From assembly GCF_024868665.1 (NCBI RefSeq), contig NC_079893.1:10030407-10094406 (forward strand): DNA of 64,000 bases. Reading direction: 5' to 3'. This DNA comes from Triplophysa rosa (Eukaryota > Chordata > Actinopteri > Cypriniformes > Nemacheilidae). This document shows positions 10,974 to 23,900 of the stretch, one piece after another. The translations under genes and the position numbers were made by a program. Position 1 is the first letter of the stretch, and each line of letters starts with the position of its first letter. Below the pieces are notes generated by a model. The model was given only the letters and a program-made list of their open reading frames with translations. It was not told the DNA's origin and did not search any database.

Positions 10974-13900
10974 ACCTGGCAGCCATGTGAGGGAACAGGA
11001 CAAGATGCTTTTCTCGGTAACTTCTCAATATTAGAAACCTCGCAAAAATGCAACAGTATAACTCTTTAAGAGTAAAAAGTCTTTCGTTGACCCATTCGCA
11101 TTTATTGATTTTAAAATGTCTATATGCATCAACGTGAATGTAGCCTCGCGTTCAAACATTAACGTCAGTCATGTTTATTTTGTCATGCTTTGACCTAACA
11201 CTTCGTTTCAAAGCAGTTTCATGTTTGCTTAATCAAATAACATGAAAGTCAGAAATAGTTTTACACCGGCAACGGCGATGTCACCAGTTATTTTTCTGTT
11301 TTAAGTCACATTCCTGCCTTTACAGTTAAATTCTCGAATGGATACGTGAACAATGCTGAGGAACTCAACATCAAACTCTTTAAACATACAGATGGCGTCA
11401 ACCCTAGAAAGAGAAACAAACGGATTGTGGTAAAGCCGCGTTTGCATTTGTAATAGCGCTTGTTTTATGGTTTCATTGAAATAAATCTAACTATAATTTT
11501 GTGTTTCAAGGTCGCAGAATCAGACAGACTTGCATATGTTGGAAGCAACTTTGGTTCTGCGTCATTACAATGTAATAACATGTGCAGGTAAGAGCCTCAT
11601 ATGTTTACATGAATAAATAAACAATAATTGGCCTTAAACTGATAGTATTTGTTGTCATCAGGTATTTTGTGGGAGTCCTTGACAAGAGCACCATGCAAAT
11701 GAAAGTTCACAATGCCCAGCTGTTCACTATGCAACCTGTTATACAAGGTAAATACACTATATAATTGAGTTCTCTGTAAACTTTTTATGATCACCAAGGA
11801 TGTTGTAATTTAAAAGATATTGTTCCTTGTAGCTTATTTTTTAATGACAATAAAAGAAAAAATCATTGAGTTTAGATTAGATTTAGTCTCTTTTTAGGTG
11901 AAGCAGATGCCGCCAATGAAAACACAACACAAGCGGAGACATTCAGAGAAAAGGTGAGTAAAGGATTGACAATTTGTAATAAATGTAATACAAAGCCAGT
12001 ATTTCTCACTGCCGAGGACATCACAGTGCACCCCATCAACAGAGAGATGATATCCGACTAATTAAATGTTTTGGGAGAATTATCAGGGCTATTATCTCAG
12101 CGTGGGAGTTAAAACACTGCAGCTGTAAACTTTCCCCTGCTAGGAGACATGCCCACGTGTACCAATTCCCTCTGGATCTCCCGCAACACAACTTGCAAAT
12201 AAAACCCGGCTAGTCGGAGGAAACGCTCTAGCATTATGCCACTCTGTGAAGATTTCTTATGCTTGGAATGGATCATAGTGATCATTAATGGCTAACCAAT
12301 GGTGGATGTTTGATTGACTTGTGGTTGTTGTGTATTCTCTGTGTGTCAGGTGGATGCTCTCATTGAAGCGTTCGGGACAACTAAACAGAAGCGTGCGCTC
12401 ACCTCCAGAAGACTCAATGAGGTGGGCAATGACACACTGCAGCAGGCTGTGGCTTTTGCCGCCAACACCATCATAAATGAGAAAGGAGTGGAAGGTAACT
12501 GTCGGTGTTGGAATTCTAATATGATGGTTTTAATAAGCCTATCTGCATTGGACAGAATTGTATTAACAATGACTATAAAAGAAGAACAATTGCTTAAAGG
12601 TCCAGTGTGTAATTTTTTGGAGGATCTATTGTCAGAAATACAACATAGTATACATAACTGTGTCTTCCGAGGTGTATAAAGACCTCATATAATGAAGCAT
12701 TATGTTTTTATTACCTTAGAATGAGCTATTTTTTATCTACATACACCGTGGGTCCCCTTGCATGGAATCCGCCATGTTGTTTCTACAGTAGCCCTAAACG
12801 GACAAACTGCTCTACAGAGCGCGTTTCGTAAATATTTTATCTCATTCGTAAAGAAGCAAAAACGTGCCGACATATTTGTCCTGTGTCAGTTGCCGTAGTG
12901 CTTACATTGGACCTTTAATACAAAATTAATGTTTCAAAATGAATTTTACAAAAAAATAATGTTTCAAATTACAAAAATCGGAACCTTTTTGGTGAATTAA
13001 TTCACAAACCCTTGTCAACTACTTTCTAGGGATGCCACAATACTCAATATAATATTGAACCGTTCGGTACGACCTCCATGGTTCAATACGTGTAAGTGAA
13101 TTGCGGTTTTGCGTTTAAATTTTTCTGTGCGCTTAATTACACTGTGAACTGGCTCTGTCCATGTTTGTCTGTATGCTGAGATAGATAAACGCATCCCCAT
13201 GAGTAATATCTAATAGCGAGTGGTGGTCGGGCGGTGAAGCGAGACTGCCTGCAACATGAGAAGCAATGTGCTGAGTATAATGCTGACGAACAGACGCGGG
13301 CTGGCTTTATTGTATGCTCGTTGTACTAAAGCGATAATGTCCAAATTTGGCACATCAAGAATGTATTTTTACACTGCATACGAAAGCAGCACGTTCTGGA
13401 TACTGGCATGTTGATGAACAGACCAAAAACTGCTGTGAGCTGCCAGTGTAAATCTTTACATTTATTCAATACACCAGGAATTTGTACAAGTTGATTTTTG
13501 CTTAAAGGTAATAAAATAAGTCAAGTAAAATAAAGTAAAAGAGAATTTCAGTAAAATAGATTTGTTTTTAATGTTCCTGTCCCATAAGCATAAAACAATA
13601 AAAAAACACTTTAATGTGCCGAAGCCATCAGAACCGAACCGAAAACCGTGGGAGAAAACCGAGGTTTGTATTGAACCGTGGGTGAGCTGTATTGTTGTAT
13701 CCCTACTACTTTCTGCACAGATTGATCTGTAAAACTGATATTTCAATCTCTTGGAAAGAACTCATTTCATTGTCTTTTGGTGTTTTCTCTTTTATTTTCT
13801 GTCTCTCAGCTCTGCAGAATGCTGTAGCTGAAAAAGAGGCTCAGACAGATATAGCAAACATCCTCCCTTCGTGCAACCCTGAAGCAGACAAACCAGAAAA

Positions 13901-15348
13901 TGTTTACCCCTTTGACAAGCGTATCCTTTTTGTTCTTTATACTTATTCGTTGGACCACTCATGTGTCAAACAAAAACTGTGTTTGTGTCAAGATTCTTAA
14001 CTCCATTTAAGTGTTGTCTCCATTTGAGCTTGAGGCCCTGAAGGATGTTGGTGTGAAGATGGCAGAGCTGACCCCTGAAGATCTGAAGAAGATGAAAGAT
14101 GAGGGCAGGTAAGGAGATCTTGAATACTTCAAGTTTATATTCATGTTTCCAGATGAACTTTTGTAACTGCTGGATTTATTTCTTCACGTTTGTGTTCTGT
14201 AGTCCGCAGACTGTTCTTAGTCAACTTGAGTTCCTGCCCAAAGACGAAAAAGCTCGTGAAAGATTGTCCCGGTGCACCTGGTATCTGTCTTTCCTCATTA
14301 AAGTGTCACATCAGAGATACCTCAACCGTAAATGTAAGTGTTTATTTCGTATCTGAATTGTTTTTATGGAACAAGTATTTTATACAACCACTCTGGATTT
14401 TGCGATTTCTCTCAATATCTTTTTTCTTTTATCCCTTCAAGTTGGTGTTGAGGAAGGGTGTCCTCAAATCATCATCAACAAAGTGCTGAAGAATTTTACA
14501 GTGGAGAGTTTCTATAATGGCAGGTGCGTGTGTAGCAGACATGTCCTTGAAATTTACCTCATTTTCTGTTAATGTTGGATAGTAAGTGCAATTTTTGTCT
14601 GTCGTGGTAGCTTGAAGAACACTGTGTCAACGTCCATGCGTATGAAACTGGCTTCTTACTGTTTGGCTTTACTGCTTCACATGGGTGACCAGACAGCGGA
14701 CCTTACACTCCTACACAGAGACCTGGGCATCAGTGACGCCAGGTCAGTCATACATTAATATCTTACAGCTATATTTACTGTTATGTGTGGTTAAGTGGTT
14801 TATTCCTCTTTCCCAGAACCAACCAAGTTCAGTGTTGTTTGGTTGTTTTTTACTTGTACATATTTACATACATACAGTACATAGCTTTACTCTCTGTATC
14901 TTTATCTTATGTTTATTGTATTGTATTTCTTAATTTGTTATACCCATAGGCCCTTATTTAAATCATTGTGTACTGTATTCTATTGTGTTATGGTCTCTGT
15001 ATACTGTTGTTGCTGTTTCTGTGTTCTGGATGCTCCTGTCACCAAAAAACAAATTCCTTGTATGTGCAAACATACTTGGCAATAAAGCTCTTTCTGATTC
15101 TGATTCTAATAGCCCGTGAGTAAATGAGGAATTTTAATTTCTGGGTGACATATTTCTTGAACGGTGTAATGCTTATGTACAGGATGTTGGAGTTGGCCAA
15201 AGGCATGGGGCTGACAATGTCCCGTCAACCATCTTGCAGTACAGGAGAGACGGGAACGCAGGATGACCACAGGATTGCCTCTCTGGTTGTTCCACTGGTC
15301 CGCTATGTGCGAAACATCGAAAGCAGGAAACGCAAAAAGATGAGATGA
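10965..15348 (+). CDS. POLR1E: RNA polymerase I subunit E (PAF53/A49-like), complete, 12 exons
   Basis: This is the A49-type subunit of RNA polymerase I, which pairs with the A34.5/PAF49 subunit and aids rRNA-gene initiation and elongation in the nucleolus. Exons are 10965-11016, 11326-11429, 11511-11587, 11662-11747, 11898-11953, 12350-12494, 13810-13920, 14012-14108, 14203-14333, 14442-14523, 14611-14742 and 15183-15348. They join in phase to 412 aa (human about 419). Recognisable segments are NPRKRNKRIV and ESDRLAYVGSNFG in the N-terminal dimerisation part, IEAFGTTKQKRAL in the linker, and CTWYLSFLIKV with NKVLKNFTVESFYNGR in the C-terminal winged-helix part. The C-terminus is basic (SRKRKKMR). 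Introns 6 and 11 carry transposons. A variant poly(A) signal ATTAAA lies at 15434-15439. Confidence 0.95.
12594..12918. mobile_element. Non-autonomous inverted-repeat element in POLR1E intron 6
   Basis: The ends are TTAAAGGTCCAGTGTGTAA on the left and TTACATTGGACCTTTAA on the right, which are near-complementary. It is 325 bp long with no coding capacity. Its inclusion in the open frame at 12314-12679 shows that frame to be exon 6 running on into the intron. Confidence 0.65.
13027..13705. mobile_element. hAT-like non-autonomous element, 679 bp, with 8-bp target duplication
   Basis: The termini are TAGGGATGCCACAATACTCA and the complement of TAGGGATACAACAATACAG. The element is flanked by a perfect 8-bp direct repeat CTACTTTC (13019-13026 and 13706-13713), the hallmark of hAT insertion. 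Subterminal GGTTCAATAC and ACCGAACCG motifs recur near both ends. It sits in POLR1E intron 6, 104 bp upstream of the acceptor of exon 7. Confidence 0.85.
14950..15109 (+). mobile_element. LINE 3' tail in POLR1E intron 11
   Basis: The sequence ACTTGGCAATAAAGCTC followed by TTTCTGATTCTGATTCT is the 3' end with short tandem tail units seen in fish CR1/L2-type LINEs. A second copy ends at 27871. There is no reverse-transcriptase sequence, so it is a 5'-truncated insertion. Confidence 0.55.
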
Positions 15349-15765
15349 ACCGTTTGGAGTTGTTGCGTATTTCACTGCATTTTAATTCTGCAGTTTTTGT
15401 GATGCTAACTTTGAATGTTGTCAAGAAGTTTAAATTAAAATGTATTTTGGACTGCCCTTCGTTTGATTTGTTTGCATTCAATCCTGGTCCTGTGTTGATT
15501 TCTAATTGGATGAATTACTTTGTCTTGGTAACTTGTCTATATATATATATACAGTATATGATTTGTAAAGGTTCCATGTGAATTATGTGCACTCCCACAT
15601 GAAAAAATACTGTATTTAACATAAGAAACTAAAGTTAAATTTCTAGATACTATAGGGTTTTTGAACATTACTATAGTATATTTTAAACTATACTATAATT
15701 GATCAAAATTTAATGTTACAAAATAATATAGAATACAGTTTATTTACTACATTACAGTTTACTAC

Positions 15766-15948
15766 ATTACGGTTTCAGCGGCAACAACATAAACCTCCAC
15801 AAATAATAAATAAATGCTGAGTAGTTTTAATGTAATTTAATACAATTAATATACAATTAAATATTAATATTTACTTAAAAAATATACCAAACACAGACCG
15901 GAAGTTAACTTCATGGCAGGCGCGTGCATCCGATGAAACCGTCTATAG
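15766..15948. mobile_element. Partial copy of the CTATAGACGGTTTCA-ended element
   Basis: It shares AACAACATAAAC, ACCGGAAGTTAACT and GATGAAACCGTCTATAG with the 779-bp copy at 35572-36350, but is much shorter inside. The left terminus is truncated to GGTTTCA. Confidence 0.6.
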
Positions 15949-17124
15949 TAAATACTATGGTGTACCAATATGTATAATATGATTGAAGTTGATATGTTGT
16001 ATTTGTAATCCTTAACACTAAATACTATTGTTGGCTGAGACAGGATGACTTGTTTATCAAAAGTAAATTTAAGTAATAGAAAATGTTTTGTCCAAAAACA
16101 GATCACACAAATCACGATGCCAAAAAATGATAGAAATATTATATTTGTACTGCACATAAGATTAAAAAAAATACTGTAAAAATAGGCACATTTTAGTAGA
16201 TACATATTGCACTTTACAATTAAAACAGTATAATAACCTGATGACCTACTACATTTGCCAGAATGTGAAGTATACAACAGATCATGCTACATCGCAATGC
16301 ACTCAACATGACAATTTAGTGTGATGAACTACAAGTGAATGTAGCAAAATTATTTATTTGTAAATATTGCAATATTTACAAATGTAAGAGCTACCAGAAA
16401 TGTAAAAAAAAATATTGCCAGGATGATGAGTGGCACCACTTAATGTGCAACATGATGAGGTAATACATCATAGTATCTCACTATTTGCAATTGCACAGAA
16501 ATAATAACTACTGTTTCTACTATGTTTAGGCAGTATGTTGTGTTCAGTAAATAGTATGATAGTAGCCATGGGGTCAAAACTAACTTATCTTCAAGCTTTG
16601 AGTTTCCCTTCTACTTGACTACTTGAGAAGCATTGCTTTTAAGACTGATCTTACTAGGTCTGGATTGTTTTTAGTATCTCTTTATCTTTATTTACATACT
16701 TAAAGTCTTTGTATTTTTTAAATGTTCACATCTGAAGCTAAAGATTACTTTAGACAGTGTACACTTATTGACTTAAAGGGACAGTTCACCCAAAAATAAA
16801 AATTCCAGCATCCGTCAGTTCAGGCTGGGTCAACCATTCAATAATGTTCACAAAAATATTTCAATAGATTAGCTGAGTATGTGATGTGATACGAGTGAAC
16901 ATGACAATCACCCGCTCCATCTTTGTGACTCCAGTGAGCGCAGTCATGGTTTTATTCATTGCAGCAGAAGCAGCAGGACCAGAATTCCCAAGGTGCACAA
17001 GTCTGTTTATCTTCTATTTGCGGCACTGGTTCTACTCTTTTGGGAGAACAGCAAGAAAATCAGGTGTAAAGTCTCTTTCTCCCTTTTGAATTTGTGTTTA
17101 CGGCTGAAGTTATAAAACAAGGCT

Positions 17125-17401
17125 TTAAAGGGACAGTTCACCCAAAAATGAAAATTCTGTCATCATTTATTCACCCTTCATGTCATTCAAAACCTGTTAT
17201 TGACTCTTTCTTCTGTAGAACAGAAAATAAGATATTTTGAGAAATGTTTCAGTGTTTTGTCCATACAATGGAAGTCAATGGGGGCCAGTGTTGTTCGGTT
17301 TCCAACATTCTTCAAAATACCTTTGAAGAAAGTCAGGTTTGGAATGACACGGGTGTAAAAACAAGGATGAATTTTCATTTTTGAGTGAACCATCCCATTA
17401 A
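17125..17401. mobile_element. Short inverted-repeat element (GGGACAGTTCACCC family)
   Basis: Complete copy. It begins TTTAAAGGGACAGTTCACCC and ends TTGAGTGAACCATCCCATTAA, with the usual interior (ACAATGGAAGTCAATGGGG). Confidence 0.75.
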
Positions 17402-17953
17402 TTTCACTGTGCAGATAAATCAGTATGTATTATGAAAGTATGTATGATTTAGAACCAGAAGCAGTCAAGTACCTTGATTTGATGGTAAATTGGTTCCATC
17501 AGTTCTTTATGACACAGTCTGTCTCAGAAAATTGAGATGTAAGCCAGTCTGATATTCCCAACACAAATGTGCACAATCGAATTAGACTTCAGGTGCGTGA
17601 TCAAAATAGTAAGAGCTGCAGCAAACACTGATCCCAGACCAGCTTCTCTTCAGATCGAAGTGGATTTGTAACAGAAAAAAGTGGTCATAACCCTTCATAG
17701 TTTGATTCAGAAGGACCAAACTACCTACCTTTGGTTAAACGTAATATTGTAAAGTAGTTCCAAGTGCTTTTTGAGCAACAACACGCAATTGAGGCTTAAT
17801 CCAGTTATGCGTTAAAATGTTTTGATTGTTCATCTGAACCCAGCACGACTGAGCGGTTTCCTAGAAATCATTACATGGTTTCCAGGTGGTTTGGGGGTCA
17901 CATCGGGGGCTCGGTTTTATAAATGTCAATCTGAAGCCATGGAACCCTGTTCC

Positions 17954-20900
17954 TCATAGAATAGAGCAGAAGATGCTGCCATTGTTATGGCAACCGCTTT
18001 CAACGGAGGCAGTGATTCTGTTTGTCATGGTGATGGCGAGGTGAGCGGGGTTTGTTGAGGGAGAGACGCTAGAAAGGTTAGTGTTGTGAGGACGGGGAGG
18101 TGGATTTTCCAAAGCCCAAAGGATTTGTGATCTAGAAAAGAGAGCGAGTAAAATGTCAAGGGTAAGGGCTGTTTCACACATTTCATGTTTTGTTTCATAT
18201 TTGATGGTTTCATGTATGCTGCGTTTAGTTAATACACACATTACCTATTAAAAAAAGCTAAATTATTGTTGTTTGAATGTTCAATTATAACCATCAACAA
18301 TTTGAACATTTAGGAGTGGTTTCCCGTACAGGGCTTAAGACTAGTCCTAGACTAAATAAATGTTAAGAGCTGTCTAAACTGAAAACTGCTTGTACTGACA
18401 CGACTTAAAATACAGCAGTGCCATTGTTTTGTCTCAAGATGCACAACTGTAATGCTTGCTTGGAAGACATGTTTGTGAAAACTACTTAAATGTCCCAATT
18501 TAGCCAAGGCCTAGTCCTGGCCAACGGGGCCAATTCATGGGGCCTTTAGATATTTCCAGGAAGTTATGTTTTCTCTTTAAATGCTTTATTTCTTTCATTT
18601 TTTATTCATTAAATGGCTTTCGTCTTTAAATTGGTTAGAAGTTTACCTCATTTGGTCTGTTTAGTAGCAGCTCCATGCGTAACTAGTAACTTCCGGGAAC
18701 TATCGAGAGCCTCCATGAACCGTCATTACAGTGAAAAAACTGTTCCATTGGAGTCAACGGAGTTGACACGACTCTCTCTGTCAATGGCTCTGGTTCAGGG
18801 TAAATGAGATATCATATGGATGTAAATGTCATCCCCTTCTTGTGTAAATTAGACTTAAAGGAGCATTTCACCCAAAAATGAATATTCTGTCATGAATTAC
18901 TCACTCTCTAGTTGTTCCAAACCTGTATACATTTATTTGTTTGATGAGCACAGAGAAAGATATTTGGACGAATGCTTGTAACCAACAGTTCTTGGACCCC
19001 ATTGACTACCACAGTAAGAAAAATTACAACGATAGTCAAAGGTGCTCCAAAACGGTTTGCTTTCCTACATTCTTCAAAATATCTTCTTTTGTGTTCAACA
19101 GAACAAAAAAAATATAAAGTCATTTTTTCTACTATGGTAGTCAATGGGGTCCAAGAAATGTATACAGATTTGGAACAACTCGAATGTGAGTAAATGGTGA
19201 CAGAATTTTTTTTTTTGGGTGAACTGTTCCTTTTAATGGCAACCAAGTTTGTTATATTTTCTACTTATGGCCATCATCGAAAGACATGATAACACTGAAG
19301 CTGGTTTAGTGTGAACACTCAGTGCCTGCTGTTGCAGTAACCCTGTGTCTACGCTTACATGTTCCATACACAAGAAGAGTAAAACACTTCACGCTACAGC
19401 ATATTTGTGGATGTTTATATCTGCGAGTGTCCCTAACCTGGGGGTGAGCAGGGAATTGTTAAGTACAACACACTCCTGGTTCCGTGGGGTAGTTCGTATG
19501 GGGGCTTTAGTATTCGTAGGGTGACCCTGATAAACCAAATTTTCCTGCACCACACCACGCACCCGCTCCTTCACAGAAATCCCATAACCCCGCACTGCCT
19601 GAACACGATTCCTCAACACCTGCAAAACACAAATTGAAGTTAACGTCTTGACCGAAGTGACCTAAAATACAATACTTCCATTTTATTTAGTAAATGAGAA
19701 ACGATAACAAACTTTAACATCCGTGTTGTCCATCACTCGTATCCCAACAGAATTATTTCCAACCACATCATTTTCCACAATCAGCCCATCGCCTCGGAAA
19801 CAGACACCATGGCAGCCGTTGCTATAGATGCCGTTGCCGCGGAGCTCCACCCGGCACTCTCGGTCCACGATCACGCCCATCCAGCCGTTACCGAGCATGC
19901 AGTTGCCGACTAAACGAGTCAGCTGAGCGCTCTGAATGATTGACACGCCAGCTCCTCTGTTATTGTTTACCATGTTAGCAACCACGTTCAGAGGCTCGCT
20001 GCTCTTCACATAGACTCCAACCACTGAAGAGACAGAGAAGAATAACAGAGACATGGTTTTATATGAAATGTCACACAGATTAGAACATATAGTGTTCTCT
20101 TAGCCGCCAACAGGATTTGGTCCTGGTAGATTTCACTCAACTATTTACACTGTACACTCCAGACACTAATTCAGAAGGGGAGATTAGATGAAAGTTAAGT
20201 TAAACTCTAACAGACCTCCATTGTGACTCATGCAGTTGTTTTCCACTAAAGCAACTGTGATTGGTCGACGGGAGGAGAATCGCTCGTCCTCGCTGTCAAT
20301 GTCGCTTTCCCACGCCATCAGCTCCCCTTCCTCGTTGAAGTTCTCCGGCCCTCCTCTGTCCCTCTCTCCTACCATCACTCCTCGCTCTCGATAGCCGTCT
20401 CGGCTCACTGTCGACTCTGCATCCTTCCGGCAGAACACGGCCAGCCCGTACATGCGGTTATGAGTAATGTAGTTCCCGATGAGCTGAGGTAGACTAGATG
20501 ACATTACCCACACCCCACAGCCTCTGTTACCTACAAAAATAGAGAGACAGATCACCTTGGTTTGTTATTACACTCAGTGTTGTACTCAGTGTTTTTGTGC
20601 TTTATTAATATGCATTAACGGAGCAAATGATGTGTGTAGACATGTAATCAGAGACCCTCCCCTCAATATCTGATCACAAGTTGTCACAGGATACACTACC
20701 AGGTGTAACATGATGTTAATACAGCGGTCTCAGGTGACCATTTGTGATCAACGGCTCTTAATACATGTGTTAACAAGGTACTTGTTGGCTGTTTAGGTTA
20801 TGATGTCTGTCATGTTATGGGTAGCCCCGCCCACAGTGAAACCCCATTGGTCCAAAATCCCTGTTGGTCAACTGTTGCCATGCTTCATTCACCTCTTTAT

Positions 20901-23900
20901 GCACATTTTGGCATATTACTTAAAAACACTGAATGGAAAGCCAAAAGGGGCATGAACTCTAAAAATGTGTTAAAAAATATGAGCTAAATTGACTTTGAAG
21001 ATATGCAATGATGTGTATTGAGAAAGTGACTTGGTGTCAACGGCCGACAACTACACTAATCACGAATTGTAGACCGATCAAGTGTATTGCATTTCCTCTG
21101 CACATTGTGAGGTGAAAGTTATTATATACGAAAAATACCTACAGTCAGTAGCAACTCTTATTGCAACTTACTTTTCATTGTATCAAATGTATAAAAAAAA
21201 AATGCATTTGACTCATTGGAAGTAAACGCTAGTTAAATTCGCAACTTTGGATGGAAACATTGCTTATGACATCTGACAGAAAAATTACAAGTAAATGTCA
21301 AAGTAAACAAATGAAGTATGTAACAAGTGCATACCATATATGTGGTTGCCTTCAATGAGACCTCTCCCTCTCTCTCCCACCACCACACCATCCGAATAGC
21401 CATAGCAGATGAAGTTATTGCGCAGGACTGGATCTCCTCCCCGACGGATGTCAGCACCTCCCCATTGATTTTGCCTAATAACGTTCTCTATCAAATACAG
21501 AGTAGATCAGACTTTACCATTGATTTGGTGTATCTTTAAGGTCTATGGTGCTTGATACACCTATGAAATAATAAAGGGGTCATGTGACATGGCTAAAACG
21601 AATATTATTGTTTGTTTTGTTTTAGATGTAATGCAATGTGTATACACTATTTAAGGTTCAAAAACGCTGTATTTTCCACATACCGTGCATGTTTGTATCT
21701 CCTCTTTGCCCCGCCTCTCTGAAACGCGCAGATTTTTTACACATCTCATCGCACTGAAAAGCGAGGTGTGCTATGATTGGCCAGTTAACCAGTGCGTAGT
21801 GATTGGTCGAATACTGCAAGCATGTGACGGAAATGTAACGCCTCTTACCATATTTGGAACATCAGGTTCCAAAGCAATTGTACTGACAGGTACGCCCACC
21901 TTGCGTATACATTTGGGCGGTCTTAGTCAAATTACACCACGAACTGACGTTGATTTGTGGTGGTGTGGTTACACGAGGCGTTTCAGGCAGGTCTGGGTGA
22001 GCATTCGCTTTTAGATCTTTTGTTCCGACACTTGAATTTTTGCAATTTTAAGTGTCTAATACATGCATGGGCAACTTATAACACACCAAAGACACACAAA
22101 AAAACGTATTCGCACCATATGACCCCTTTAAAGGGACTGTTCACTCAAAAATAAAAATTCTGTCATCATTTATTTACCCTGCTCGACTCAAAATAAGATA
22201 TTTTGAAAAATGTCTTGACGGTTTTGTTTCCAAACAATGTAAGTCAATGGGGTCCTATGTTGTTTAGTTTCTTCAAAATATATTTTGTGTTCTGCAGACG
22301 AAAGGTCTACTGATTTGGAATGACATGAGGGTGAGTAACTAATAAACAACAGTCACACGGACCAGTGATCAGTCCTCTTCCATTCTCATTGACAGCGATG
22401 CCTGCTGCAAGCCCCTGGAAAATGTGATTTCCACTGTTATGGAGGGAGAAAAAAATGCCTTTATCAGATGTCCATACTTCCCAGTTTCATTATACAACTA
22501 TACATTTATGAGTATTTGGAAGACAATACCTGACCACAGGATTGCCGTTAAAAAGAATATACACGCCAGCTTCCTTGTTGCCGTAGATCTGGTTGCTGCG
22601 AATGGAACCTCTCCCGTTGCCCAGGACAACGATTCCGGAACGCAGGCCGCTGTGGATTCGGTTACACTGCACCCAGGAAACATGAGAATCAGAGAAAGAA
22701 GGGAAAGTAAAATTCCAAAATAAGTCCTCAGTTACGCTCTACCAAGTACAAAACGAACTGAGCTGGCTCTAATACAAATACTAAATATAAATCTGTACCA
22801 GTATGACAGGGTTGGCCCCTTTGCGGATGTCTAGTCCTGCCTCTCCGTTCGAGTGAATGTTGTTCTCTGCAATGAGACCTTGGGCAGAGAGTCGCAGGAA
22901 CACACCAGACGCCTTGCACCCACACACTTCATTACGCAACATTACCATCTAACGGCATGAAAGACGGCATGAAAGAGAGAATGAGAAGAAATAGGACATG
23001 AAAAGAAGATAAAAGGGAATAGATAAAGGATGGTAATAAACAATCCATATGAAATATTTTCTATGATCGCCTCACAAAATAATACATACTTAACATAGAA
23101 CTTTACATTATTGTACATTTATGCATTTTAGCAGACTTTTATCAAGTACATTTAAAGCGCCCAAAAATGAAAGTTCTGTCATCATATACTCACCCTCTTG
23201 TCATTTCAAACATGTATTACTTCATTTCTTCTGCAAAACAAAGATATTTTGAAGAATGTTGGTAACCAAACAACGGTGGTACCCATTGACTTGCATTGCA
23301 TTTGTGTCTATACAATAGAAGTGAATGGGTACCGCCATTGTTCGGAAACCAAAATTCTTCAAAATATCTTCTTTTGTGTTCTGCAGTAGAAAGAAAGTCA
23401 TACAGGTTTGAAATGAAAAGAGGGTGGGTAAATAAAGACAGAATTTTCACTTTTGGGTGAACTATCCCTTTAAATACCCAAGGCAAAAAGTACATTTAAG
23501 TATGTATGTTCCCTAGGATTCGAACCCATTTGCACTGCTTTACGACCTTTATGCAACGTTCTACCAACTGAGCCCTGGGAACATAAAAAACAAACACACT
23601 TTGGCATTCTGGATGCAGCGCACTGCATAGTTGAGTCCTCTGAACACATTGGCCTCCAGTCGAGCTTGACCGTGATTGCACAGGTGCACGCCACCTTTTC
23701 CGTCCCGCAGCAGACAGTGACGCAACAGGCAGCCTTGAACCGATGCGGCCAATTCCCGTGCCTCTGCATCCCTATGCAGCTCGCTAGACAGATTCAACAG
23801 TTCAGGAAAAGCAGACGAATCAGGTAAACGTGGTTTGGAGAGATGCGCCAGTCCATGTTGCTCATATGAAAGTTTAAAGGCTGTGTTTTTCTCGCTATCC

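Larger units (their letters stand above)
15440..17953. other. Intergenic region between the convergent POLR1E and FBXO10
   Basis: About 2.5 kb, AT-rich, with no recognisable exon. It contains a partial element sharing the end TGAAACCGTCTATAG (about 15766-15948), a half copy of the GGGACAGTTCACCC repeat (16773-16806) and a full copy (17125-17401). The frames at 15864-16277 (-) and 16886-17089 (+) show no domain and are not called. The FBXO10 3' UTR must occupy the right part, but no clear poly(A) site was chosen. Confidence 0.6.

Noticed and set aside
15864..16277. 137-codon minus-strand frame
   Set aside because: It lies in AT-rich intergenic sequence overlapping a partial transposon, with no recognisable domain and no splice context.
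16886..17089. 67-codon plus-strand frame with a hydrophobic stretch
   Set aside because: It sits between two copies of a MITE family in intergenic DNA, with no family resemblance and no promoter or poly(A) support.
18908..19246. 112-codon minus-strand frame and its plus-strand partner at 18972-19193
   Set aside because: Both arise from one palindromic MITE, so open frames appear on both strands by symmetry.
23490..23581. tRNA gene on the minus strand
   Set aside because: Boxes A and B are present, but the cloverleaf is degraded and the sequence continues into a SINE body, so it is SINE-derived.
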